Part shown: positions 7,513-15,857 of the stretch, one piece after another | How positions within the stretch are numbered: position 1 is the stretch's first letter | How the letters are laid out: every line of letters starts with the position of its first letter | DNA from: Enteropsectra breve | Taxonomy: Eukaryota; Microsporidia | NCBI GenBank assembly: GCA_024243835.1 | Contig: JALPMN010000582.1 | Span: 1-23,807, forward strand | Direction: 5' to 3' | DNA length: 23,807 bases | Position numbers and translations under genes: made by a program | The notes under the pieces: model-generated | The model's input: the letters and a program-made list of their open reading frames with translations, nothing else | Told to the model about the DNA's origin: nothing | Database searches by the model: none

Positions 7513-9264
7513 TTATAGTCTTTTATCTCTTAGAAAGCGATTTACTCTCGCAAGCCCTGCCATAAACTCATCATTCTCTAGCTTTTTCTGTATCCATGGA
7601 CTCAGCTTATTCTTAAGACTGGGATAGCGACTATCCATCAATACAATTGCTGCATAGTCATTTTTGTGCCTTATTGCCCGCCCAACAGCCTGATTAACAG
7701 TATTCATCGCATTGTTCAAGGCATAGTCCTTGTTGTGCTTCACCCTTTCAGAAAGCTCGGCACTCACTGTTGGATACGGCACTCCCAGCACAACAAGCAG
7801 TCTGCACATGCCGTCGCTGAAGTTTATTCCCTCGCTGAGTCTTCCTCCCATAACTGCAACCAGAATCTCAGGCGATTTTTTAAATTCTGTAAAAATAAAA
7901 TCATCCTCAAAATAAACTTTTCTTTTGAAAGTCTTAGCTCCTTGGCTTTCTCTAAAGAGTGTTAAAAATGCCTTTGATGGCACAAAAATGACTATTCCGC
8001 CCGATACGATCGGATTTGTCAGAGCAACCAGCCCTGCGATCACCTCCTCCAGCATCTCGCCTCTTTTCTCCATCCGCATGTCGATGGCCCTCCCCTGTGC
8101 TGTTTTTCCTATTATTGTTGCAACAAACTCCTGTGATGCTGCCGGATAGTTGAAATACTCAATTTTCGGGAATACTTGCTGAAGAAGCCCAATAGGCTCC
8201 ATAGTGCCACCCGCAAAAAGGATGCTTCTGCATTTTTTAAGGTCGTTGAAATATGGAGCTGCATCCAGCGGTGTGAAACGCATGCTCTGTCGGTCAATAA
8301 AAATGCGCCCATTTCCGTCGCTGAAGGTCAGTGAGCGCAGAAACTTTGCAAAATCAAAAAGAGGCAAAAAATCGTTTTTCTGTGCCAGTTTTTCTGAAAT
8401 AATAAATTCCTCTATTTCGAACATGTTAAAAGTGTCTATTTTTGTTTCTACGACAAATTCATCTGGAAGTTTCGTGTGGGTTTCCCCGTTGCGTGCCTTG
8501 GTGCCCCAGCAGCCGTCAATCCGTGTGAGTATCGTTTTAAGCTCATTGGACAGGCCCTTGAGGCCCTTTATCCGCTGAAAATCACTCCACTTGATTTCAA
8601 ATGAATTCAGCTCTATCACTGTGTTGCAGATGTTGTGTGCCTCATCCACCACAATAATCTTATTTTCAAGATCAATATCGGCACTTTCACGTCCCTCGCG
8701 TGTGAACAGCAAATTGTACGGGAGAAACACTATTTTGCATTCAGAAGCGTTGTTTTTAGCCCAGTAGTAGGGACAAAAGCCGTGGGCTGTAGAAAGTGCC
8801 TTTAAGTCTTCGATATCCAGTGTTTTGTTGGTGTATGGCGCATTCCCATCGTAGAATTTGCAGTTATCATTTCTGATGGCATCACGGCAACGATCTGTCA
8901 GAACATTGTTGTTCTGAATGCTGTTTATCTTTTCATTCACACAGTACACCATTCTTGAGCCAAGGATCACCCCACGGTAGCTTTCTTTGTTTGTGCGCAG
9001 CTCCGCAACCACCTGGCTCAGCTGGGTGTGTGTGCGCGAACAGTAGTAGACGACAGTCTGGCTGCTGTTGTTCAGCAGACTGAAAATATCATCGGGATCC
9101 TCTTTCTTCATGAAGTTCATAAGAGTGCACAGCAGGGAGAGTGTCTTTCCCGTTCCTGTTGGGCTCGAAAATATTCCTGTTTTGTTCTCTTCGATTATTC
9201 TTGTTGCATCGCTGATGAGCTGCTTTTGTGCGGGATACAGTTCTTTCTCAAAACCATATTCCAT
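7513..9264 (-). CDS. CHL1: Fe-S DNA helicase of the XPD family, most likely CHL1/DDX11
   Basis: The 583-aa superfamily 2 helicase carries Q-region YPAQKQLI (10-17), Walker A SSPTGTGKT (33-41), motif Ia YYCSRTHTQLSQ (73-84), four cysteines at the Fe-S positions (C108, C126, C135, C164), DEAH box VVDEAHNICN (205-214), GGTMEP (motif III-like), GGRLSEGINFSDG (motif V) and QAVGRAIRHKNDYAAI (motif VI). YCSRTH-QL-Q with IFSSPTGTGKTLSL fits CHL1 better than XPD/Rad3, RTEL1 or FANCJ. CHL1 unwinds DNA 5'-to-3' and supports cohesin loading at the replication fork. At 583 aa it is far shorter than yeast Chl1 (861 aa), having lost the long insertion between motifs I and Ia and trimmed loops; this is typical microsporidian reduction. 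A Rad3-like identity is the main alternative. Start ATG at 9264. Confidence 0.85.
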   Translation of the reverse strand: MEYGFEKELYPAQKQLISDATRIIEENKTGIFSSPTGTGKTLSLLCTLMNFMKKEDPDDIFSLLNNSSQTVVYYCSRTHTQLSQVVAELRTNKESYRGVILGSRMVYCVNEKINSIQNNNVLTDRCRDAIRNDNCKFYDGNAPYTNKTLDIEDLKALSTAHGFCPYYWAKNNASECKIVFLPYNLLFTREGRESADIDLENKIIVVDEAHNICNTVIELNSFEIKWSDFQRIKGLKGLSNELKTILTRIDGCWGTKARNGETHTKLPDEFVVETKIDTFNMFEIEEFIISEKLAQKNDFLPLFDFAKFLRSLTFSDGNGRIFIDRQSMRFTPLDAAPYFNDLKKCRSILFAGGTMEPIGLLQQVFPKIEYFNYPAASQEFVATIIGKTAQGRAIDMRMEKRGEMLEEVIAGLVALTNPIVSGGIVIFVPSKAFLTLFRESQGAKTFKRKVYFEDDFIFTEFKKSPEILVAVMGGRLSEGINFSDGMCRLLVVLGVPYPTVSAELSERVKHNKDYALNNAMNTVNQAVGRAIRHKNDYAAIVLMDSRYPSLKNKLSPWIQKKLENDEFMAGLARVNRFLRDKRL

Positions 9265-10174
9265 CCAAGATCATCTCTGAATAATAATTTTTAAGAATGA
9301 GAATTATGAGTTTTAAATAGGAAAAAATATATAACAATTAAAGAGCAATGCTAACAAAATAAACATACAGATATAAAAACATTATACTATGTTATTAATA
9401 ATAATACGTATCTCAAAGCTATAAGAGTTATTATTTCAACTAGAGAGTAATTCTTCATGCCAGTGAAATGTGAAAGATTTTTGTTATAAAGAAGAGGCCA
9501 GGTAATAAACCCTAAAGTATAATAGCAATGAAATTTAGCATAGACTCTTTTATATTCAGCTATTGTATTCTACAACTAACTTAAAGATAGGATTAAAAGC
9601 CGCATCATTTTATGACATGCATGGACTGTAAAAGTCATTTTTAAAAATAATTACTTTGTTTATCAGTCAATGGCCATCTTCGAATATCACAGTTTTCGAG
9701 TGATTTAATATTGATTCTTCATCATATTTAAAGAAAAAGCATTTCCCCTTTTTTCTGAAATATTTAACGAAAAAAATATTTATAACCCATGTTTAACGCT
9801 TCTAGATCATATCAATTGATAATACTACATATGCTAGTGCCAATCTTTTCAACGAGAGAGGAAGCTTATCTTCCTGCCTCTTTTCTCAAAGCGAACTGTT
9901 GATTTTATATGCTCTGAAAGATTAATTTTTATTTCTTCCACTAATCTGTTTGTTGGTGTGCACTACAATATAATTCAAGCTAGTGGGTACTGACACTTTT
10001 TACTTAGAAATATGTTCTTATAAGAAAACAATGAAAGGTATCATCGTTATAGTAATAATAGTAATTTTGTTGAGGTTTAGATACTTTTGGAGTCTTCTAG
10101 AGTTTTATGAGAAGGTATAAAGCGTATTTATAAGCGATATTTTGTAGAACAAAATACCCTGGCCTACAATACCC
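9265..10174. other. Long AT-rich spacer between divergent genes, no gene seen
   Basis: This 910-bp spacer separates the divergently read CHL1 and CAF40 genes and must hold both promoters. I looked for tRNA boxes, snRNA-like motifs and repeats and found nothing convincing. ttcctgcctcttttctc near 9872 is a pyrimidine-rich stretch of unknown meaning. The CAF40 side ends in taccctggcctacaatacccATG, with CCC directly against the start codon (10172-10174). Confidence 0.5.
10172..10174 (+). promoter_or_regulatory. CCC start signal of CAF40
   Basis: A CCC triplet directly abuts the ATG at 10175, with a second CCC at 10157-10159. It matches the microsporidian CCC-type signal and supports this start. 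Confidence 0.5.
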
Positions 10175-10987
10175 ATGGAAGAAAGTGCTCTGTTAGAAAA
10201 AATATGCGATGATACTCTTGGGATGCACGTGACAACTGCAGATCTCGAACGAATTCTGGTGCTCGTGTCAAAGGGACATGCAGCTCGTGCTGTGCTCACC
10301 AAACGGATGGATTTTGTTCTTCTTTTGCAGCAGACGATTATTGAGGACTACAACGCACTCACTGCCGGTCTGCAGAGCCCTGCTGGAAGAAGAAGATCCT
10401 GCATTGCCATGGAAACATATCAGCAGCTGCTTGAGGACGAGGGGTTCAGAGGATTCTTCGTGACTGCCAAACTGGACTACTACATTTATCCGTTTCTTCT
10501 CTATTCGCTGGAGGATGAATCTAAAATTGCTGCCCTGAAGCTTTTCCAGGCACTGCTGCAGAGTGGAATTCCACATGGAATGAAAATATGCGAGCTTTTG
10601 CCAACGCTGCTGAAGATCGTGGACTCACCCAACGCCACGGTGCAGAGCCTTGCCCTGGATGTATTTTATCTCATACTGGAGGGTGTTGGACTCGACTATG
10701 CGATGCAGACACTGGACAGATACCAGGCCATTGATGTCGCTTTGGGGCCACTGATGACAAAAATGATCTTTGCCAAGAATCCGTTGGTATTCAAAAAGAT
10801 ATTAAAAATATACGTTAAAATGTGTGAGAAGCCCAATGTGCAGGCGAAGCTTCGTGAACGCATGCCTGAGGGCCTGGAGAGCATCAATGCCATAAACATG
10901 TGTCATGGGGATTTTGAGCTGCGGGCTCTTCGCAAGAGATTTCTGGATGCAACCAAATACTACAACAGAACAAATCAGTCGCAGTAG
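10175..10987 (+). CDS. CAF40: CCR4-NOT subunit CAF40/RCD1 (CNOT9)
   Basis: The 270-aa product matches the RCD1/CNOT9 family, an armadillo-like helical repeat scaffold of the CCR4-NOT deadenylation complex that binds NOT1 and RNA-bound regulators. Matching stretches: YYIYPFL (about 101-107; YPFLN in animals), SKIAALKLFQALLQSGIP, LLPTLLKIVDSPNATVQSLALDVFYLILEGVGLDYAMQTLDRYQAI (family: CLRIME-GSELSKTVA-FI-QKIL-D-VGL-Y-CQT-ERF), LVFKKILKIYVKMCEKPNVQAKLRERMPEGL (family: RLLKH--RCYLRLSDNPRAR-ALR-CLP--L) and a short C-terminal helix. The usual length is 260-370 aa, so only the low-complexity N-terminus of other fungi is missing. Together with the DcpS genes this adds a second mRNA-turnover function to the window, but the genes are not adjacent. 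Confidence 0.9.
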   Translation: MEESALLEKICDDTLGMHVTTADLERILVLVSKGHAARAVLTKRMDFVLLLQQTIIEDYNALTAGLQSPAGRRRSCIAMETYQQLLEDEGFRGFFVTAKLDYYIYPFLLYSLEDESKIAALKLFQALLQSGIPHGMKICELLPTLLKIVDSPNATVQSLALDVFYLILEGVGLDYAMQTLDRYQAIDVALGPLMTKMIFAKNPLVFKKILKIYVKMCEKPNVQAKLRERMPEGLESINAINMCHGDFELRALRKRFLDATKYYNRTNQSQ

Positions 10988-11614
10988 AGAAGCATTGAGT
11001 TTATTAAAAGTGTGTTATTTTCTTTATAAAATTATGCTTATTACGTTAATACTCTTGAAGCATGAGAAATAAATCAGTTTTTTGCAAGAGAATTTTTATT
11101 CTTAAAAAATATCAATCTACAGTTATTACTTTTTCACTAATACAATGCTTTCGATTAATATCTCCTCTAAACTCTGATGTTTAAGAAAGTTATTTTTCTA
11201 AGATTAAATGGTATTAGTTTTCTCATTGGGACAACAGAGGGCAGATTATTTATACATAATTGTTGAATGATATGTTAATCATATACTGATATATATTTAA
11301 ACAATGTACTGTGCTATAGAAATACTATAATAATGAGGACATGGTTTCTTTACTTTTAACAATCTGTTGGCATGCAGAGGCTATTTAAATACGATCCTTT
11401 GCTTTCTCTTCACTAAATATATTAATATCGCTTTAGTTGAATACATTCCAATCACAATGATATTTTAATTTTGATGGCTCAACCAAATGATTGTTATTAT
11501 TAAAAATCTTATAAAATTCTAGAGCATGTCTAAATAACACATTTAATGACTAATTGTTGTGTTTGGATAGTTCATAAAACATAAAGGGCGCTTATGTAAG
11601 AATTAAACACATGC
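10988..11614. other. AT-rich spacer, no gene seen
   Basis: AT-rich DNA with no supported ORF or RNA gene. From about 11615 the sequence becomes homologous to the promoter of the second secreted-family gene (gatca-tgtgcaaatgaaattttgattaa against gatcatcatttataatcattttgattaa), which marks the left edge of the duplicated unit. Confidence 0.5.
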
Positions 11615-11700
11615 CAATGGATCAATGTGCAAATGAAATTTTGATTAACAAAATAACGTTCAAAATTTTCACCTAAAATTTTTCAACGATATAACCCTCA
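11615..11700 (+). promoter_or_regulatory. Duplicated promoter of secreted-family gene 1
   Basis: About 85 bp upstream of gene 1 are nearly identical to those before gene 2 (about 13892-13973). Shared pieces include ttttgattaa, aataacgttcaaaattttca and tttcaacgatataaccctca, directly followed by ATGCACTCGGCAGCAATAA in both. The CCC at 11695-11697 (13968-13970 in copy 2) sits three bases before the ATG. Gene 3 has a diverged version ending atatcgcccctaATG. Confidence 0.65.
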
Positions 11701-12798
11701 ATGCACTCGGCAGCAATAATGACTATTATAGCAACAGCATGTTGTATGCCGCTGAGAAATGAGCAAGAAAATCCAAACACAGATTCCTCTGCACAATATA
11801 CCCCTTCAAGTAGTGTTCCTTCTACAAGCGAAAGGGAAACTGTAGCATCATCAGAGAGCTCAGATACTAGGAAAAGAAATGAACGTAAGACATTGGCTCG
11901 TATAAATCAAATAATGGAACAAAATCCAGAGAATGATATGGTAAATCTTCTTTCTAACTGCAAATTTGAACCACTTGCTCCAATGACTGATGATCAGAGC
12001 ATTCAACTATTCGAAAATATTTTTACAAAACTTAACTGCCGTGACTTTATATTAGACAGCAGTGGGATTTATGATAAAATAGTGAAGAATGAAGACCTTA
12101 CTAACAAGCATATACTAAGCTTGTATAAATACAACAAAATGTTTCCGTATAAATATACACAAGTATCGCCGCTTACTGTTTTTGAAAATGGTAATAAGGC
12201 GTTGAATAGTTTTAACGAAATGGTCGAGTTAGCAATAAAAAAAATGTCAGTAGAGGACGAAAGAATTGCTGATTTCTTCAAAAATATTCTTGAAGTAGGC
12301 GTAGCACATAGCGATGGCTCATCTGGGAATGTGAAAGCGTTTGAATTTAGCACGATAAATTTCAATAACGCTATGAACTGTGAAGTGCCAGAAGACATGG
12401 ATATGGAAACGATCTGCCTTGATTCTTTGGGAGAAGAAGCAGATGTAAAATGCTTTGTGGAAACTGAAAAATCACTTAGAAAAGACTCTGAAATCGAGTA
12501 TAGTCTTTCTAAGCAAGGCAGTAAGATAATCATAATTACGGCAGATCAGTATATCAAGAAAATCAGAGATGCAGGAAAAGAGCTTCCTCTTGAGTTTACG
12601 TTAACCAAAGGCAGGGATACTGCTCTAACCTATCGGGTGAAAGCGGTCGTTTTTAGGGAAAAAGTTATGATGGGAGAATTTAGTACCTCATTAATAAAGG
12701 CAAGTGAGTTAGATATATTTGGTGAAGAGGGGAAAACAATTTTGCTTAAGAAATTGCTTATCAATCCGATATCCATTATGTATGAGAGGATCGATTAA
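11701..12798 (+). CDS. Tandem family protein with N-terminal leader, copy 1
   Basis: A 365-aa protein of a family I do not recognise, present in three tandem copies. Residues 1-15 (MHSAAIMTIIATACC) form a short hydrophobic leader that looks like a signal peptide without a basic n-region; cleavage would be near CMP. Residues 20-65 are rich in Ser, Thr, Pro and charge and probably disordered. The folded part begins near FEPLAPMTDDQSIQLFENIF (89-108), then FILDSSGIYDKIVKNED (116-132), a variable patch (141-166), and the most conserved core from 183 to 320: STINFNNAMNCEVPEDMDME, ICLDSL, ADVKCFVE, IIIITADQYIKKIRDAGKELPLEF, YRVKAVVFRE. C227, C239 and C251 are conserved in all three copies and could form disulfides. 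There is no membrane anchor after the leader. A secreted, possibly host-directed, role is inference from the leader, tandem amplification and uneven divergence. Confidence 0.8.
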   Translation: MHSAAIMTIIATACCMPLRNEQENPNTDSSAQYTPSSSVPSTSERETVASSESSDTRKRNERKTLARINQIMEQNPENDMVNLLSNCKFEPLAPMTDDQSIQLFENIFTKLNCRDFILDSSGIYDKIVKNEDLTNKHILSLYKYNKMFPYKYTQVSPLTVFENGNKALNSFNEMVELAIKKMSVEDERIADFFKNILEVGVAHSDGSSGNVKAFEFSTINFNNAMNCEVPEDMDMETICLDSLGEEADVKCFVETEKSLRKDSEIEYSLSKQGSKIIIITADQYIKKIRDAGKELPLEFTLTKGRDTALTYRVKAVVFREKVMMGEFSTSLIKASELDIFGEEGKTILLKKLLINPISIMYERID

Positions 12799-13136
12799 AT
12801 ATGTTTCTACATTTTTACTTTTCTGTAAAATGAAGTCATTTAAGCATTAATTGCAACCGAATAGGTATGCCTTTTTCAATAAAAAATGAATGGTAACGTT
12901 TTTTACCAAAAATATTAGAAAACAGCACTCATTTTACAATTTATGAGAAAAGGAAGCACTAGACTTATTAAAAACAAATTTTGACGACTTTTTGTCGTTT
13001 GGCAATAAACAATAGATTAAGAGCAGACCCTATAAAACTTAGATAAATATATTTCTAATACACCAATGAGTTGCAGAAATTAAGAAACAAACCCCAAACA
13101 CCATTTGCATCATATAATATTGATTTAAAAGCTAAT
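12799..13136. other. 3' spacer of gene 1, homologous to 3' spacer of gene 2
   Basis: From 12961 (agacttatta) to the TATGATCAT at 13137 this spacer aligns with 15601-15785: caataaacaatagattaag, a-tct-ata-acc-a-gag--gcagaa, caaacccc and ttgatttaaaa. So the duplication unit includes gene, promoter and downstream spacer. gacgactttttgtcgt near 12983 is a small hairpin. No gene is seen. Confidence 0.6.
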
Positions 13137-13900
13137 TATGATCATATAATTTATTTATTCATACTTTCATATTTTTCACCTATCCACGGACAATGGGCAC
13201 CAGGTACAATGACATTAAAAGAATCGGTGATGTTTGACTCATTAAGGAGATCCCTATGCAATTATCCACAGGCACCGGCTTCATACACACTCCTGAATTA
13301 AGGCAAGTTATTCTTTAACTCGGCGTAGACTCCTATGACCATTGCCCAATTCTTTATTATCTTCTACCATCTATTTTCTATAGCTGCCGGAATGACTCTT
13401 GGTGGTTATTTACATCAAGGCGCTATTTGTCTTGCAGCCGCGCTTAAAGGGCATCAAACCAAGCTATTCTTACCTTCCTTGTTCACAGAATAAATACTTA
13501 GTGGGTGGCCGCAATCCGATTTCATACAGTCCCCATGCTTTCGATGTTCTGATCCAATGACGCATGGTGAACACCGAAAATAGCATCCCCGTTAAGGTTG
13601 TTACTCCATCATTAAGAGTGACGTTTTTTATATTTTGGAGATCGCATCCTTGGTTGGCACGGATATTTTGCAATAATGATGTAATCTATAGGATAAAGAG
13701 CCTTTCGGTCCTTACCAGAGAAATCTCCCGCCCCTTCTACAAAGTTGGAGGAACATCTGGTAAGCCATTTAAAACCAATACAATCGGTTCTTCGCCGTTA
13801 CACACTCCTCCCCAATTTTGACTCACCGGGGGTTAAACTTGGCCTCTAAGCCACCTGTGCACGGGAGTCCTACCACTAGATCAGATGGCCATATGATCAT
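13137..13900 (-). mobile_element. SINE-like insertion with tRNA-like promoter and 9-bp target duplication
   Basis: A 746-bp insert (13146-13891) is flanked by the perfect direct repeat TATGATCAT (13137-13145 and 13892-13900). The paralogous spacer before gene 3 has one uninterrupted TATGATCAT (15777-15785) with matching flanks on both sides: an empty site. Read on the minus strand the insert begins tggccatcTGATCTAGTGGTAGG (A-box-like; compare TGGTTCAGTGGTAG of tRNA-Gly). About 44 bases after the A-box start it has AGTTTAACCCC, a degenerate B box, at about tRNA spacing. It ends in an AT-rich tail (gaaaaatatgaaagtatgaa, then taaataaattat). It has no long ORF and higher GC than its surroundings. 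A pol III-driven retroposon copied by reverse transcription explains this best. At about 750 bp it is long for a SINE, so a chimeric or composite retroposon is possible. I do not recognise the family. Confidence 0.62.
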
Positions 13901-13973
13901 CATTTATAATCATTTTGATTAAAAAATAACGTTCAAAATTTTCAAATAAAAAATTTCAACGATATAACCCTCA

Positions 13974-15068
13974 ATGCACTCGGCAGCAATAACGACAATT
14001 GTAGCTACATTGGGATGCATGTCATCAAAATATGAGTCCGAAAATCCGAATACAGATGCTTATGCACAATATACCCCTTCAAGAAGTGCTCCTTCTACAA
14101 GCGAAAGGGGAACTGTAGCAGCACCAGAGAGCTCAGGTACTAGGAAAAATAATGAACTTCAGACATTGACTCATATATATGAAATAATGCAGAAATGCAC
14201 ATGGAACGATACGGTAAAACTTCTTTCTGACTGCGCATTTGAACCACTTGCTCCAATGACTGATGATCAGAGCATTCAACTATTCGAAAATATTTTTACA
14301 AAACTAGACTGCATTGACTTTATATTAGACAGTAGTGGGATTTATGATAAAATAGTAAAGAATGAAGACCTTACTAACAAGCTTATATTAAGCTTGTATG
14401 AATATAAGAAAACCCATACTGGGATAGGTTCAGGCTGGTTGCATCGTATTTTTGGCAATAAGGGCGAGCCTTATAATAGCTTTAATGAGATGCCAGAATC
14501 AGCAATAAAAAAGGTGTCGTTAGAGGACGAAAGAATTGCTGATTTCTTCAAAAATATTCTTGAAGTAGGCGTAGCACATAGCGATGGCTCATCTGGGAAT
14601 GTGAAAGCGTTTGAATTTAGCACGATAAATTTCAACAATGCGATGAACTGTGAAGTGCCAGAAGACATGGATATGGAAACGATCTGCCTTGATTCATTGA
14701 GAGAAGAAGCAGATGTAAAATGCTTTGTGGAAACTGAAAAATCACTTAGAAAAGACTCCACAATCGAGTATAGTCTTTCTAAGCAAGGCAGTAAGATAAT
14801 CATAATTACGGCAGATCAGTATATCAAGAAAATAAGAGATGCAGGCAAGGAACTTCCGCTTGAGTTTAAATTAACCAAAGGCAGGGATACTGCTCTAACC
14901 TATCGAGTGAAGGCAGTTGTTTTTAGGGAATGGTATACAAAGCGAACATTTACGACCTATATAATAAAAGAAAGTGACTTAGATATATTTGGTGAAGAAG
15001 GGAAAACAATTTTGCTTAAGAAATTGCTTATTAATCCGATATTCATTATGTATGAGAGGGTTGAATAA
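13974..15068 (+). CDS. Tandem family protein with N-terminal leader, copy 2
   Basis: A 364-aa close paralogue of copy 1. The leader is MHSAAITTIVATLGC, again hydrophobic with no basic n-region, followed by a Ser/Thr/Pro-rich linker (about 20-60). Most of the protein matches copy 1 closely, and 14521-14635 is identical base for base to 12251-12365 (115 nt, third codon positions included). In contrast residues about 143-168 (HTGIGSGWLHRIFGNKGEP in place of FPYKYTQVSPLTVFENGNK) are unrelated or strongly diverged, as is the stretch WYTKRTFTTYIIKESD near the C-terminus. This patchwork fits gene conversion plus selection on exposed loops. The ATG at 13974 lies three bases after CCC, with a promoter copied from gene 1. 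The insertion upstream lies just outside the roughly 70-bp conserved promoter. Confidence 0.8.
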   Translation: MHSAAITTIVATLGCMSSKYESENPNTDAYAQYTPSRSAPSTSERGTVAAPESSGTRKNNELQTLTHIYEIMQKCTWNDTVKLLSDCAFEPLAPMTDDQSIQLFENIFTKLDCIDFILDSSGIYDKIVKNEDLTNKLILSLYEYKKTHTGIGSGWLHRIFGNKGEPYNSFNEMPESAIKKVSLEDERIADFFKNILEVGVAHSDGSSGNVKAFEFSTINFNNAMNCEVPEDMDMETICLDSLREEADVKCFVETEKSLRKDSTIEYSLSKQGSKIIIITADQYIKKIRDAGKELPLEFKLTKGRDTALTYRVKAVVFREWYTKRTFTTYIIKESDLDIFGEEGKTILLKKLLINPIFIMYERVE

Positions 15069-15857
15069 ATATGTTTCTGCATTATTCTTTTTGCTCTAAT
15101 AAAGTTTTTGAAGGCTTATGCTCTTTTATGATAAAAAATGAAGTTTTCAAGCGCTGTAAAACTGCGCGTATAGCCCGCGGATTATAAAAATAGCACTATT
15201 CAAAAAGTTTTCTTTTTATAAGCCTTTTTAAAAAAAATGCTGCTTTAGGGCCCATGCGGGCTTTATTGTAGTTTTACGAAAATGTGCATATTTCAAGTGA
15301 AATATATCTACCAACTAATAACGAAAATATTGGAAAACAAAAATAACATTCTAACATATTGTCGTAACCTGCCAATTATAATTCTTTTGCAGTAAAATTA
15401 TTTTCTTCTAGAAAAATTACTGTAAATAAATTTAAGGTTCACTTGCCCCAGTGACAACTAAACTATTGCAAACACGCTTATGTCTTATCTCCTAGCCTGG
15501 CCAGCACAAGCAGATCGAGGCTATAAGCCTGTACGTGCAGTCTCTGCGGTCAGGAAACTTGCCTTCTGGAGGGCACGACAATACGGGAAAAGATACCATA
15601 AGACTTACTAAAACTATGCTTTGTATGAGCAATGGCGTTTTTACCATAAACAATAGATTAAGGCAGCCACTTTTGCTATTCAATAAAATTGCCTCTAGTA
15701 TACCGAAGAGCGGCAGAAGATGAGCAATCAGACCCACGCATCATTTAAATCATTTATATTGATTTAGAATATCACGTATGATCATTGTTATAATAAAATT
15801 ATTGATCAGTTCAACGATCAAAAATTTTACTTAAAAGTTTTTAACATATCGCCCCTA
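15069..15857. other. Spacer between genes 2 and 3
   Basis: This 789-bp spacer holds the hairpin element at 15156-15277, a stretch at 15490-15595 clearly richer in G+C than its surroundings without a credible ORF, and from 15601 the block homologous to the spacer after gene 1, including the empty TATGATCAT site (15777-15785). The CCCC at 15852-15855 precedes gene 3. The GC-richer stretch (from agcctggccagcacaagcag to gagggcacgacaatacggg) is absent after gene 1. It may be an RNA gene or an old insertion; I cannot tell which. Confidence 0.5.
15156..15277. repeat. Imperfect inverted repeat (possible small MITE)
   Basis: The left arm gtaaaact-N8-agcccgc (15156-15178) pairs with the right arm gcgggct-N7-agttttac (15256-15277). 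Nested inside is a second inverted pair, attataaaaa / tttttataag. GC-rich arms in such AT-rich DNA, absent after gene 1, suggest an inserted foldback element or MITE, but I see no clear target duplication. Confidence 0.4.

Noticed and set aside
9265..10174. A structural RNA (snRNA, RNase P RNA) in the long CHL1-CAF40 spacer
   Set aside because: No ACAGAGA-type, Sm-like or tRNA-box pattern that I could defend.
13071..13301. 76-aa ORF as a gene
   Set aside because: It runs from the duplicated spacer across the target repeat into the inserted element, so it is a chance frame.
13470..13821. Short ORFs on both strands inside the 746-bp insert
   Set aside because: Overlapping small frames of odd composition with no recognisable domain; the insert is better explained as non-coding.
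13819..13891. A functional tRNA gene on the minus strand
   Set aside because: The A-box region and D-arm look tRNA-like, but the anticodon stem does not pair, the B box is degenerate and no acceptor stem closes. It fits a tRNA-derived element head better.
12069..14803. Minus-strand ORFs mirrored in both tandem genes (12069-12533 and 14471-14803)
   Set aside because: They recur only because the plus-strand genes are duplicated; no independent support.
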